Shown here one piece after another: positions 1 to 13,453 of a DNA stretch of 64,000 bases. The notes under the pieces are model-generated. The model was not told where the DNA came from. It worked only from the letters and a program-made list of their open reading frames with translations, and made no database searches. Position 1 is the first letter of the stretch; every line of letters begins with the position of its first letter. Origin of the DNA: Whitmania pigra (taxonomy: Eukaryota; Annelida; Clitellata; Hirudinida; Haemopidae); contig JAJTWR010000113.1 of assembly GCA_021613335.1 (NCBI GenBank), positions 79,501 through 143,500 of the forward strand, written 5' to 3'. A program made the position numbers and the translations under genes.

Positions 1-184
1 TGATGTTATCAAAGTTGTCAAAACCATAACTAAAAGACATATTAATCAATGAGATTAATATTTTGTTAGCTTCAATTAAACACAACTAACGGAGTGAGGA
101 CACAAATCTAAATAAAACCAAACAATTTGGACAGCTATTTGAATTAAAACAACTAAATGGATTGAACTGATAAACGTTTCTTGT

Positions 185-185
<1 letters not shown>
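1..185. other. Unannotated AT-rich sequence at the window edge
   Basis: I see no coding pattern, RNA gene or repeat here. It is plain AT-rich sequence leading into the TAA microsatellite. Confidence 0.5.
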
Positions 186-1368
<1,183 letters not shown>

Positions 1369-1399
1369 TCTAAGCGATTCAAGAGTGGTCATTTCATAG

Positions 1400-2423
1400 A
1401 TGTTAATTCGAATATCGTGGAGTTTGTACAGAATGGCCAAAGCCAAGTGGCTCGCGTTCAAAGAAATTCCTTCACGTAGCAGAAGACAGGTGCGCTGCGA
1501 CTTTTGCAGCAAGAAGTTCGGCACAGTGAAAGGTGAACATGAAAACAGAATCCATTCATTTGAATATCACAAAGCCAGAGCCGGTCTTCTCTCTGCTAAA
1601 GCAAGATGGACAGAAGAAGAATATTGCATGCTTGCTGCCACGGAGGCCGAACTGATTCGAAATGGAGTTTATAACGTCAATAAAGAACTCCATAAAAGAT
1701 TTGGACACGGAACGTTGAATGCCATCAAAAACCAAAGACTCGTTGGCAAATACAAGGTTAAACTGGAGTTGTCCAACAACAACAACCATGATCATGGAGA
1801 GAAATGGAGCTGCAAAGACAACAGTACGCGAAATTTTAACAAATGTTCAAAAAAAGTCTAAGTTTAGGAGCTCAATACAAACTGAGTATTGAACGGAGAT
1901 CACGAGAAAGAGTCAGTGCCTCCTGCTGATGAGGCATTGCTTGATTATTGGGAGTATTCATCCAGAAATCAAAAATTGATTGCGGATCCTTGGAGAGCCG
2001 TCGATGCTTTTAAAGTTCCGGCCACTGCGGATGGAATCATTCTGGTTGAAAAAAATTGAAGATTCTGCTCCTTGTTTGGATGGAATGAAAAAGTTGAACC
2101 GAACAAAATAGCTCCAGAATATATAGCCCCCATGTGACACTCTGGCTGTTCACTGGATGTTTTCCAGCTGTGCTTAAAAAGGGTATTGTTACTTGTACTC
2201 AAAATGAAAAAACAAGGAACACTCAGGCCATTTCAGGCCAATCACTGCTGGACCAATAATGAGATGGTTATTCCACTGTGTGCTGAGCAGAAGAATGCTC
2301 ACTCAATGGCCTCTTTCAAATCAATTGTTAGAGCAGCCTAAAATTGTAGTTGGAGCTGGTGTTATAGATTCAGTTCTTGTGGAAACTACTGTTGTAGATT
2401 CAATTGTAGCTCGGTCCAGCTAA
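1400..2423 (+). pseudogene. Degenerate non-LTR retrotransposon with R2-like N-terminus (zinc finger + Myb-like) and reverse-transcriptase fragment
   Basis: The first open stretch (1400-1861) has a C2H2 finger (RCDFCSKKFG, then H-x4-H). It is followed by a Myb-like block starting RWTEEEYCMLAATEAEL and continuing to NAIKNQRLVGKYK. A C2H2 finger followed by such a Myb helix block is the N-terminal DNA-binding layout of R2-type and related LINEs. After several stops and frame changes, 2232-2423 reads FRPITAGPIMRWLFHCVLSR. This matches the conserved RPIT.....R.F...L..R segment that opens the reverse-transcriptase domain of these elements. The remaining RT and the endonuclease are absent. The copy is dead. 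Family assignment beyond R2-like is uncertain without a search. Confidence 0.75.
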
Positions 2424-3605
2424 AGATTGGAGGAAAATTGAGTTATTCATTTAAATTCATTTAATACCAAGTCTTGTGCATTAAATGATATTCAATAGCA
2501 TTTCGTTGAAATCTCTCAGTGCTTCTGACATCAAGATGAGATCAGATGTAGTCAAATAAAATAAAATGAAATAATAAAGTGAATGAAAAAACAATTAAAA
2601 TTAAGAATATGGAAATAAAAGAAACAGTAGCAGGTTAACAAATATAGTAAAAGTAGTTTAATTTGATTGTGAATAGCATTGCTTACAATAATGAGTCCAT
2701 AATTGAGCGCCAAAGAGGTCAGGTGTGGATATTAACCATACTAACTCAGACATGGTGAAATTGAGAAGTAATTCATGAAATCAATTGACAACATTACGTT
2801 AAATTACAATAATTATATATAATATTTATTCAAATAATAAATTATTATGTCAATTTCATATTACTTAATAACATGTGAATTGTGACATGTATTTCAGCGC
2901 ATGTGAATTATTAGCAACTCGTTGATTTACAAATGAGGGAGTAATAAATAATCATCAGCATCATGCGACTGCATCCACAGCTTCAACAGTTGACAAAGGA
3001 CGTTGACTCAATTGATGTTAATTTTTTAATAAACAAAATAAATAAATAAATACATAAATAAATTCTTCAGTCATAAAGGCGCGTATTTACCATTATAGAT
3101 GGTTCATTGTAGATGACACGCGGTTGAAGTTTTAGATATTTTAGATTGAAAAAATGTTACGTGATAGTTTTTCATGCTTGCTAACATTAACCTTGTCAAC
3201 CTCAGCGACGAAACGATGGGTTATGGCTTTAATTAAAACCAGGAGTTTTAAAATTGGATTACATAATAGTTTTAATATTTTTTTAACGGTAATACTTTAA
3301 CATCATTTTTTAATGCTTTTTATATTATGCATGAGAACAATGTAAACAGATTTTTAATAAAAATTATAAAATTCAGCTTTCGTTTTCATTAACATTATTT
3401 TGTCATTGCAATTAATTTTTTATGAATAACATATTTTATATAGCCATTGTTAAAGAAACTAAAGCATAGTCATAATTTAGCTAGCTGGCCTTGATATAAT
3501 TTACTTCAGGGTACAAAAGTTCACCAGCAAGTTATGCAAGTGACACCAGCAAATTTAAACAGTATTGCAATTCTACCACGAGTTGCTAATTGCGAAGCAG
3601 CTTCC
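2424..3605. other. Intergenic, no gene seen
   Basis: AT-rich sequence with a short AAAT-type repeat near 3035-3062. I find no conserved coding pattern. The last tens of bases lead into the GST promoter region. Confidence 0.5.
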
Positions 3606-3612
3606 TTTAAAA
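3606..3612 (+). promoter_or_regulatory. Possible TATA-like element of the GST gene
   Basis: TTTAAAA lies 56 bases upstream of the GST start codon, which leaves room for a transcription start near 3636 and a short leader. This rests on spacing and composition alone. Confidence 0.3.
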
Positions 3613-3667
3613 GCTGGAGAGTCGAGGCTGGCTTCATCTAATCAGAATAAACTGTTAGCACCATAAG

Positions 3668-4948
3668 ATGCCTTCTTATAAGCTGGTTTATTTCGATGGT
3701 AAAGGAAGAGCAGAAACCATCAGATTGGCTTTTGTTCTTGGAGGAATCAAATACGAAGACGTGAGACTCAGCAAAGAGGAATGGCATGCTCTTAAACCTA
3801 GTAAATAAATAGTAGTTCTTTTATCAAGTTTTGTCGACCTACTTAATTATATTATATAATGCCTAACATTTACAAACTTTTAGATTCATTTAGCGGTAAA
3901 GTGCCCTACCTAGAGGTGGATGGCAAGGTGCTGGTGGAAAGTATGGCCATTGCCAGGTACGTGGCAAGAGAGGGAGGTCTTCTTGGAAAGTCGAGTTTTG
4001 AGGAGGCTGTGGTTGACTCTGCAGTTGAAGTTGTCACCAATATGTACTTGAAATTTATTTCCACTAAATTTGCTCCTGAAGGTCACAAGGTTAATTTATG
4101 TGTGATAATATATATTATAGCTACCCATCTTTTTTGCATACATATAATAATAGTTGTTTATATATATATATATTCTTAATATATTAAAAATAATTAAAAG
4201 CAATAATGATTATTCTTTATTATAGCAATAATAAAAAATGTTTTTTATTACCTTATTAAGTGATGGAATTGTCAAATGTTTAGAAATTTCCTGACTATTA
4301 AATTTTTAAAATTTATTCTTCATTTATTAACAAATATTTATTTTAATTGTTAGGAAGCAGCCAAAAAAGAATTTGCAGAAAAGCACCTTGTTTATGCAGC
4401 CGATCTCCTTGAAAAGTATCTGGGAGACAAAAAGTTTTTGGTGACGGATGAGGTTAGAATGTTTGTAACTTAAATTGTTTTATAGGTTTTATAGTGTGTA
4501 ATGCCGTTTAAATTATCTTAAACTGCTTTACGCCTTGCTAAAAATGTTTAATAATTAAAAGTAATGTTTAACCTAAATGGTTATTTGAGCAGTGTTATTT
4601 TAACCTCAAAATATGCCCTTAATACGTTTATACATACGTGTACGTGCATAGGCCGACCAATACCACATCAAAAATATGTTTTCGATAAAGTCAAATTAAT
4701 CAATTGCTTGTAATAATAATAAACTGACATATTAATATAATGACAATAACTTTTAAAAAAATAACAAAACACAACTTATTAAATTTCAGGTAACTCTGGC
4801 AGATCTGCACTTCTTTGCCATTTTTGAATTCTTGACTGATTTTCACTGGGAACAAACTCATCCCAAACTGAAGGCTCTCAGAGACAGAGTGGCTGCACAA
4901 CCTCGTGTAGCTGAATACCTTAAGACAAGACCTGAATCTGTCTTCTGA
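3668..4948 (+). CDS. Sigma-class glutathione S-transferase, 4 exons
   Basis: Four exons join in phase: 3668-3800, 3884-4089, 4354-4452 and 4790-4948. They give a 198-residue protein, the normal size for a cytosolic GST. All introns are GT..AG. The start MPSYKLVYFDGKGRAETIRL is typical of the sigma class. Tyr8 is the expected catalytic residue that activates glutathione. KVPYLEVDGK and ESMAIARYVA are the cis-Pro loop and glutathione-binding SNAIL-type region of the thioredoxin-like N-terminal domain. TLADLHFF is the N-capping-box segment of the helical C-terminal domain. The protein would conjugate glutathione to electrophiles in the cytosol, or act as a prostaglandin-D-synthase-like isomerase as other sigma members do. 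The product looks intact, with no odd codons. A specific symbol cannot be assigned because invertebrate sigma GSTs are multigene. Confidence 0.95.
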
Positions 4949-5020
4949 ACTTTTTCCTTCGTTTCTGATTGCAGGAGGAAAAATGACAACAAAACTTACA
5001 ACTGACAAAAGTTATCATCA

Positions 5021-5026
5021 AATAAA
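5021..5026 (+). terminator. Poly(A) signal of the GST gene
   Basis: AATAAA lies about 70 bases after the GST stop codon, in AT-rich sequence just before a (TA)n run at about 5062-5080. Confidence 0.6.
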
Positions 5027-5061
5027 TAATTTCAAAATATATTCGAATTGCTGATAATAAA

Positions 5062-8000
5062 ATATATATATATATATATATTATCATATTTCAATTCACA
5101 TTTTGTCAGCACACGCCACCCTTAAAGTTGAAAGTAATTAAAATCCTATCAATAACATTACTCCATTTTATGCAAGTTGAGGCAATCATCCAGTTTTGTT
5201 CAATTCATTCTATTTAGTTATTAGGCTGCTTAACCATGATGGTTATGGATTGCCATTCCTGCGAGTCACTTCTATTATTTTGTATAATGAAAACGTTCTA
5301 ACATAATAATCAAAGATTTTATGTATTCCACAAACTTAGATTAACCATTAATAGAAAAAAAATTAAAAACATTAAAATTGAAAATGATAAATGACTAATT
5401 AAAGGAGCTTATAGTTATTAAAAATTAACAATGTTTAAATCATATTAATGCACAAAATAGCACGGCAATCAATAAATGTCCATAGGATTTTTTTAAATGA
5501 AGCATTCATAACTCCAAATCTAAGGATATTTTGGACATATTCTTCTCAAGTCAACTTGTAAATCCTAGTAAAACCCTTTAGTTTCGCCAAAAAATGATGA
5601 TGAGTGTCACTCATGAATCAATAGGTTGGCATTTAAATTATTTTCCATTTCAAAACTCACAAGGCCAAGACAACCCTTTTTCCTCCTTTACAAAATGTTC
5701 TAAATCAACTAGAAACGGTTCTGTTTAGCTCTTGTTCTCTCTTTTTAATTTGCTTAAAAATCGTAAAATGATTGGAGAGTGCATAAACTAATTTTTAAAA
5801 GTACTGGTTCTCGTCTTAATAACTTTTTGTAAAAGTGCAAAACGTTCGACGGAGCAATGGATTCTTAATTTTGGGCTATCATTATTTTTTTCCATTGACT
5901 GCCGTAACAGTTTGATGCCTTAGAATGGTTTACTACAGAATTAATCCATTACCAGAGAAAGTATTAGAAAAGATGCCCAGACAACAAAGCTGAATTCTCA
6001 TGAAGTTACGATTTGATCAACCCATGGAGACAGAACAAATTAATAAAAAAATTGAAAGATTTCATACAACCTTCAGCTGGCGAAATTTCACCGCTAGAGA
6101 AGGATTCATCGATAAAAAAAATCCGACCATCACTTCCCAAAACGTCTGCACTTTTGTTGGCTCCCTAATTGGTTTGTTGGATAAGTAACCAGGTATTTAA
6201 AAGTTATCTCTAGTGCTTACAAAGATATTGTAAAGTTTGATAACAAACTTTTCCAAATAGCTGAACCAGGAATTCATTATTTTGAACAAAATATTCTTCA
6301 AGTTAATTCCATTAATTAATTTCAAATCGTTTGTTGCTTCCCTATAGTAACTTAAGTTAAGTCCTATAATATATATACATAACTAATAATACATTAACAA
6401 TAAGGAAGAGGGCGATTGAGCAAATACTAAGCGATTTCTGTTAGTTATTTAGAGTTGCAGAAAAATGTAATAAATTCGGATTATAATTGCGAATAATTAG
6501 ACCTACTTTCAAATGTATGAGAAGCCAATTAAGTTTTAGATAATCTATTTAAGAAAAATATCTTAACCATAAAATCATCTTTTGATCCAATCTCTGAATC
6601 TTATTCGCCGGAAAAAATGATAAAACAAAACAAAATTTACAATAATGAAAAGTTATCAAAATGATCACTCATCAGTTCATTTGTAAATCTTTACAACAAC
6701 TTTAATAATAAGTCCAAATAATAAAGATTGAAACCAAATAATTTGCCTGTTGAAAGATTGATCAGGCAAGTTAAAGTATAATAATAAAGAAAACCTGAAA
6801 ATTTAATGTAAACAGACCTATTGTTCTCTTACGAATTTGTTATTACATAGGTTAGTGACTATTTTAAAACTGTCATAGCGAACTACTGATATGAAAATTA
6901 TTTGTTGTTTATTTGTAACTCATGTACTTTTGTAATTTTATTAATGTAATTAATATTCTCCTAATATTTAATTGCTTTGATCATTTAACTTAATGTAAAA
7001 TGTTTCAATCAAAATGAAAAAGTAATGTCAATAGTAAGAAATGTTATTCCTTCAATCGAATACCAAAAAGCTCATTACGAAACTAGCTATTTCCGAAGCC
7101 CAAATAGCAAAACAAAGAAATCGATAAAATAGCGGAATATTTTTATTACGAGCTAGAATTGAACGTTATTTCGAATATTCTCGTGAGACTTCGGGACAAA
7201 GGAGTCAGCAGGAACCACGCCCTTGTTCTTGATTTCAACTTTCTTTGATCTTTTTCCAGGGAAAGCACGGGCACAGTTGAAGGAATTCTTGTCTGGAATG
7301 GTTAGGTGGCCACGGCAACAGCTCCATTAATGTCAGAATTCTCCCATCATTCATCCAATTGTTGCACTCTTGGATGGTTGATTTTTGTAAATAAATGATA
7401 TTATAGATAAATTTAAATTAGGATGATTAGACAATAAACGACATGACTAAATTTTGTAATGTATTTTAAAGTTGTGATTGTGTTTTGATGATGTTGTTCA
7501 TCAGAATTTTTAGGGTATCTCTTCCAGCACTAGTTTTTGGCTCTTTAATAATTTCATAAATATTAAAAGAAAACTTAAGTTTAAATTCAACTAAATAAGT
7601 ATGAATCCCTTTTAGAAATATTATTTCATCGGTGCCAACTATTTTACAAAAGGTTTTTAGACTTTAACTAGACTTCACAATTTTATTTAATTACACTGTA
7701 AAATAAGTTGACGATATCTTGAATGTCATTAACTTTTTCTTAAGCAATTTTTGATGCTGATTTCAAATCTGAAAACCGTTTTGCTCTATGAAATTTTTGA
7801 GATATTGTCAAACAAAGGTTTTTATTTGCTTAAATATGATTATAATCAACTTAAAATATATAGTTATATAAACATTGCATACATATTATGATAGATAAAA
7901 ATGGTTTACATATTTGAAAACAACATGTCTAAATTGACTAAAAACCGGTATTGGATAACTATTAAATAAGACAACTTTTTTGTAAAATTTGCATATTTTG

Positions 8001-8488
8001 ATGTGTTGAAGTAATGGAAATATAAAATTTTAAATCGGAGGTGATAAAGACAAATGGCTTGCACATTCGAAATCAGTATGTTTAAATTGACTATAAAGTG
8101 TTATTGGATATTTCGTAACAAGTTTATTTTGTTGCTCAGCAAACCTAGAGAAAGAAAATCGAGCGATAAAAAAATAAACGTCGCTATAAAATGAATCGGC
8201 AATTGTCACAAATTACGTTAAATCTCTATCGAATAATAATGATTTAAATCGAGAAAAAGTGTCGGCAGATATCATCTTGTCTATAGTAAATAATTAGTTT
8301 ATATATAGATTGGGAAACTCGGGGAAAACACGGGTTCCCAGGTTTTAATGCGAAAAAAACCCTAAACACGGATTTCGAAAAAATTGCCCGATATCGAAAA
8401 CGCTAGACGCAATGAAGGCAGTTAAGCAGATTAAGGATGTACTGAAATAAATTGCTAAGGGAAAAATTGCATTTCAATAGATAAGGGT
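5062..8488. other. Long AT-rich intergenic stretch, no confident gene
   Basis: Apart from a short (TA)n run near 5062-5080, I find no supported gene. A 62-codon open frame at 6000-6188 has no recognisable domain. On the minus strand near 7150-7330 there is a coding-like stretch rich in Lys, Pro and Asn with interruptions and no family that I recognise. About 27 bases near 8384-8410 resemble 39585-39612 in inverted orientation, suggesting an unnamed dispersed repeat. I do not call a gene here. Confidence 0.4.
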
Positions 8489-8747
8489 GTGCAGGACTTT
8501 TTCCAAAACATTGAGATAGATCTACGGATATACCTTATTTTGATGGTATCAAACTGCAGTAGCGAGCGCTCTTTTTCAAAACTCAAATTAATTGAGAACC
8601 GATTACAAACATCAATGAAGCAGGCACGACTTGTAAATTTGGCTATCATGAGCATCGAGTCAGAATTGTATACTGTGGGAATTAGACTTCAGTGACATCA
8701 TCAGCGACTTTGCTACGCAGAAATCTATAAAGGTATCTGGACTGTAA
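8489..8747 (+). pseudogene. hAT transposase C-terminal (dimerization domain) fragment, frameshifted
   Basis: The reading MVSNCSSERSFSKLKLIENR followed by NLAIMSIESEL is the hAT family C-terminal dimerization signature (S.ERSFS.LK.I...LR...). The frame then shifts by one base near 8675. The neighbouring frame continues as LDFSDIISDFATQKS up to a stop at 8745-8747, which is the usual hAT end (LDF..II..FA..K). No catalytic region or terminal repeat is attached, so this is a relic. Confidence 0.8.
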
Positions 8748-8941
8748 TCATAAGTGTTATAACTTTATTAATTCTCAGATTTTAGCCATATTTACTCGAT
8801 TGTATTATAATTTTATTTTTCATGGAAAATTAAATTATTATAGCTGAATTTATCTACGTAGATAAATTTGGTATGAACAACTCGTGTTCATTTCATTTCG
8901 TATTTATTCGTTCGAAGAAATGTTCATTATTTCCAAACCTT

Positions 8942-9257
8942 TATTTATTTATTTGATTATAGTCCGTTGCATAACTGAGATGATTTGGACTTTAGTTAGC
9001 GTTAGTAAGTTAGTAAAAATGAAAAGTATTAGAATAATGAAATGCATTAATTAGTTATAGTAATATTGTAAAGGGCTTAGAGTAAGCCACTTCTGTTCTT
9101 GCAGATCCACCGATAAATGATGTCCACACTTGCTGGATTGCTAAGCATGGATTTCATGTCGGATAGACCTGTGTACATTTTAATTTCTCTCGTCAAGGCA
9201 GACTGGGCTGGGCATTCCATGAGGAAATGCTGCACACTTTCGTCTTCCCGAGGGCTT
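8942..9257 (-). pseudogene. 3' end of a non-LTR retrotransposon (RNase-H-type LINE C-terminus plus 3' UTR)
   Basis: Read on the minus strand, 9257-9077 encodes SPREDESVQHFLMECPAQSA and on to CKNRSGLL then a stop. E-x-V-x-HFLxECP is the common C-terminal signature of LINE polyproteins. The sequence beyond the stop ends at 8942 in repeated AAATA units. The last 50 or so bases recur at 21722-21771 inside the pogo element, as expected for a second copy truncated at the 5' end. That supports this being the true 3' end of a family. Confidence 0.7.
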
Positions 9258-9317
9258 ATTTCTTAACCAAAAGTGTGTTATTTTTATATTAGGTTACTAG
9301 TTTGTGATGTTGTATTG

Positions 9318-9438
9318 CAGTGATGGGTAGTTACTAACTATAAGTGGTTAACTACTAGTTAATAACTACTTTAAAGTAGTTAGGAAGTAGTTAACAATTA
9401 TTATTAACTACTTGTTAAGTAGTTAAAGCCCATCACTG
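9318..9438. mobile_element. 121-bp hAT-type MITE with 8-bp target-site duplication
   Basis: The element starts CAGTGATGGG and ends CCCATCACTG, a perfect 10-bp terminal inverted repeat. TTGTATTG lies immediately outside on both sides (9310-9317 and 9439-9446). An 8-bp duplication with CA..TG ends is the hAT signature. The interior is a string of TAGTTA/TAACTA motifs in both orientations and codes for nothing. Confidence 0.9.
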
Positions 9439-9446
9439 TTGTATTG

Positions 9447-10325
9447 TGTGCAATAAGGGGAATTGCAAATCAATCCGGCAAAGTAAGGATCACTGATTTT
9501 TGATTGTCTAGTATCTGAAATCCAAAATTCGTTATATTGTAAACTTTCTAAGAAATTAATTCTTAAATATTTTCTTGATTATATTTACTTCTACTTCGAT
9601 ACTTCCATTATCAATTCTTATGTGGCACAATGAAAGTCAGTCTTTGTCAATCAGTCTTTGTTTAAATTCTTTTGTTTTTGCATAGTTATTCAAATGTTAT
9701 TTTTAAAACGTATTCATCAGCATCATCATTACTTATATAATTATTAACAAAAAAAAATAAAAGCTTGTGCTACTTCTTTATAGACAGCAAGGTCACTTAC
9801 AAGATAGTTTGTGTACCATGCTAAGTTCTTATTTGTCTGAAAAGTCAACATAAGTATTTCAGTAAACACGTTTTCTGTTGGTTTAGCATAAACATCGTTC
9901 TGATATCCATTTTTGTCATTAGATATTAACGTACCTAAGAAGTAAATTTTATGCGATTAATCATATCAAAAATAATAAACGCAAACTAAAATTATTGATG
10001 TTATAGTCATAAAAAAGTTGTAGATGCTTGCATTTTTGTTAACAAGTGCGTTGGGGCTTCAAAATTGAGGTGGAATTTGTTGGGTTTCTGCTAAAGCTGC
10101 TCATTTGCTTGGGCAACCGAGTGACTTTCAAAAAGCTTCAATTTAGTTTTAATGATCACCTTGCATTCTCGTAGTTTGAGTGCTTCAAGAACAAATGTTT
10201 TCTATTCAAGAGTTCGAACAGATTATCTCATCGATGACGGTCGGCACCAGAGGTTCTTTTCAACTTGCAACCAAATCCCCAACAGTCATATTTTCTGTTA
10301 AAGCTTACCAGAACATCTCTAACAA
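9447..10325. other. Upstream region of the F-type lectin gene
   Basis: No gene is seen. The sequence is AT-rich without clear repeats and presumably includes the promoter of the lectin gene that starts at 10326. Confidence 0.4.
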
Positions 10326-11436
10326 ATGAAGCTTCTAATTTTAATGGGCATCTGCATCGGTGAGTTCTATGTGTTATTTCCAAAGTACTTCGGAAATTAT
10401 TCATGGTAAGACATAATATTTGTAGAATAAATTAAAATTTGCAAACTTGCAAGAGTAAATAAAAATAAAGTTACATTGTTAAAAAATCCCCTCCAGCAAT
10501 GTCAAGCAATGCCCAAAAGTTTAACTTGGCACTAAACAAACCCGCTTATCAAAGCAGTGACTATTACTTTTGGCAATGCGGTTACTTAAAGGCTTCGAAA
10601 GCTGTCGATGGTAACCGTAATCCAGATACATACTCCTGTTCGTGTTCTCACGTTGCCGATGTTTATGGAGATCCTACGTGGCTCTCAGTTGACCTCCTGG
10701 CGAAGTACTTGCTCGATTTCGTTATTGTTTACAACAGGCAAGGAGATAGGACGCGTAAGTTATTTTTTAGAAATAAATCATTTTGATACATATTTTGTGC
10801 TTTGCTACAGTTATGACTGTTAAATTATGTAGAATGTTACTTAATTCCAATTCTTTTTTCTAACATGTTTATTAGTATCTGGACGGCTGAGCTTCTTTTG
10901 GGTAGGACTGACAAATGTTGATGTAAGGGCCAAACCCCCACAGAGAGGTCAGTATCCCCTTTGCGGTCAGTACCCACAAAAGATGTCTTTCGTTGAATTG
11001 GGCATGGTCAAGTGCAACTACAACTTACCTCCTGGAAGGTTCCTCATCATACAAATGGATCTCAATGCTGGTGATAGAAAGGCATTATCTGTTTGTGAAG
11101 CAATTGGAAGCTTACGAAGTCAGTCAAGCTAATCAAGGTTTTGCAGATGACATTATCAAAAGTGACATTTAATATTACAAGACACTTATTTTTCTAGGAT
11201 ATATTTGGAAATCCAGGAATTATTCGAGATTAATCGGTTTCGTGGCATCAACTTTGAGATCCGAAAGTATGAAAAGATGCATAATCAAATGTATCAGCAA
11301 TAAACCGAGGTGTGACTCAATCAACCATGACCATGTAACAAACACCTGCGAATTCAACTTGCATCCCAATGGATTCAATTTTTCGTCCATCTATCATTCA
11401 AGAAATTGGGTGTTTTGGTTTGGAATTTTTGCATGA
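10326..11436 (+). CDS. Secreted F-type lectin (fucolectin domain) with cysteine-rich PAN/apple-like tail, 4 exons
   Basis: Exons 10326-10359, 10497-10754, 10876-11118 and 11198-11436 join in phase to 257 residues. MKLLILMGICIAMSSNA is a plausible signal peptide. NLALNKPAYQSS, then SKAVDGN, SCSCSH, DPTWLSVDLL, IVYNRQGDR and a final LSVCEAI are the successive signatures of the fucose-binding F-lectin (FTP) fold. They match the family in order and spacing. Exon 4 adds about 80 residues with cysteines spaced as in a PAN/apple module (CIIKCISNKPRCDSINHDH). That label is tentative. The last intron (11119-11197, GTCAGT donor) is optional: reading through it ends after LRSQSS, giving a lectin-only form. 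The likely role is carbohydrate recognition outside the cell, possibly in immunity. The cysteine-rich tail suggests oligomerisation or partner binding, which is inference. Confidence 0.85.
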
Positions 11437-11545
11437 CGTTTGGTATCAAATCTTTAGAATTAACAAAATTAATTGATCCGCATATTCAAACAATTACATA
11501 TTCTTAGCAATTCTGCTGGGTCTTCGACATTACTTTATTTCTTAC

Positions 11546-11551
11546 AATAAA
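11546..11551 (+). terminator. Poly(A) signal after the F-type lectin gene
   Basis: AATAAA about 110 bases after the lectin stop codon. Confidence 0.5.
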
Positions 11552-11843
11552 TTTTTCTTGACAGCAATTGTGGTCACATAGAACAGATCAAACAAGAAAT
11601 AATTAAAGAAAATAGGATATGATGCGTTAGAAGGCATTTGGTCATATATTTCGGTAATTTAATCCTACATGCAAGGCTTAAGGCAATTCTTTCTTTGATT
11701 TGCAAGCATTTAGATTCGATGCGATTTGTAATACTCTCAAATAGCTTTCATGATACTTTCTAAAATCTATCTATATTACCATGGCCCTTGACTGATTACC
11801 AGTAAACAACCGCAATTAATCATATAATGGATGCACATTTCTC

Positions 11844-11849
11844 TTTATT
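11844..11849 (-). terminator. Poly(A) signal downstream of histone H3
   Basis: On the minus strand AATAAA lies about 65 bases beyond the H3 stop. No stem-loop of the GGYYCTTTTCAGRRCC type is visible in the interval. The mRNA would therefore be polyadenylated, unlike replication-dependent histone mRNAs. Confidence 0.6.
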
Positions 11850-11914
11850 GCTTTACAACGACAAATACTTTCACCAGAGCATCATACAAATAAAGATATT
11901 TAGCTGCCTAACAT

Positions 11915-12406
<492 letters not shown>

Positions 12407-12409
12407 TTA

Positions 12410-12940
12410 GCATGGCATGTTTAGAAGAAACCGTAACTCCTAAAACTTTCAAAAAGATTTGTAAATATGTTGAAATTTAAAAAACGCATTTAAAAATAAA
12501 TTAAATTCTGATAAATTGATACTTTATGAGCATCAAATTATTTGGTGAAATAAATCGAAATTTGTTTAAATAAACCATTGAAGGGGTAAACATTTTATTA
12601 TATTATTCAAAAATCAACACAATAATTCATTAACAAAATATTTTGTTATTCAATGAAAATTCAGTGATATTGGGTAAAAATAACAAAATGAGCATATTTA
12701 AATGCGAATTTGTAAATATAATTTATATAATATTCGGATAAATTTAAAACTTTTATAAATTATGAAAAATGTGATAAATGCGATTGCCCGTTGCAATTAC
12801 GATTTGTAACGAAGTGATGGATTCGACATGGTGACGTCACACTGAAATCAATCTTTAGCCCTTTGCTTCACATATCCAGTGAAAGGCAAAAGTTACTAAT
12901 AGTTTAACTTTTTTTTATTTACAAGAAAATTAGCCAAAGT
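12410..12940. other. Intergenic, no gene seen
   Basis: AT-rich sequence upstream of H3 with no coding or repeat pattern that I can support. Confidence 0.4.
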
Positions 12941-12994
12941 GGACCCCACTTAAAAATGTAAGTATTTAATTAAATTATGAAGCAATACATGGTA
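12941..12994. repeat. 54-bp block repeated directly at 16051-16104
   Basis: The two blocks agree at 52 of 54 positions, are in the same orientation and lie 3.1 kb apart. Both contain CACTTAAAAATGTAAGTATT. Similarity stops sharply at both ends. They could be ends of a larger insertion or copies of a small dispersed element. Confidence 0.75.
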
Positions 12995-13453
12995 CATTAA
13001 AGTATTGTACTTTATTTACAAAAGAAGTTTTTAACAACTCAAATTAAAATTGTTACAAAGTTTAAATTCGAATTTTTTTCAAAATATCATGATTGATGGT
13101 TGGTGCAAGAGAGCTTTGCAATTTTAAAGAGTGAACAAATGCATGAGCTGAATGAGACGATACTTAGGATTGACGAGGATTTGAGCAATCACAGACTTCA
13201 AAATATTTATAAAATTGATACTTGGATCGATGACATCACTATCATTTCTTGGAGAGTTGTTGAGAGTTTTTGACATTAAAACCTGGACTTCTAGATTGAC
13301 ACTTGGTAAATTGAATGTGGCATGTTTTAGTTTTTAGATATCGTCAAAATTCCGGATTGGTTTAGAAAATCTCCCTTTCTCGAATACAGTGTTGAACTTT
13401 GGGAATAATGTATTTAAATGAGGTAGAAACTTCGCCAAATAAAATAAGCGCTC

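Noticed and set aside
3541..3552. Antioxidant response element upstream of the GST gene (TGACACCAGC)
   Set aside because: The core requires TGACnnnGC. This site has one extra base.
6000..6188. 62-codon frame
   Set aside because: No homology recognised. Length is within chance expectation for this composition.
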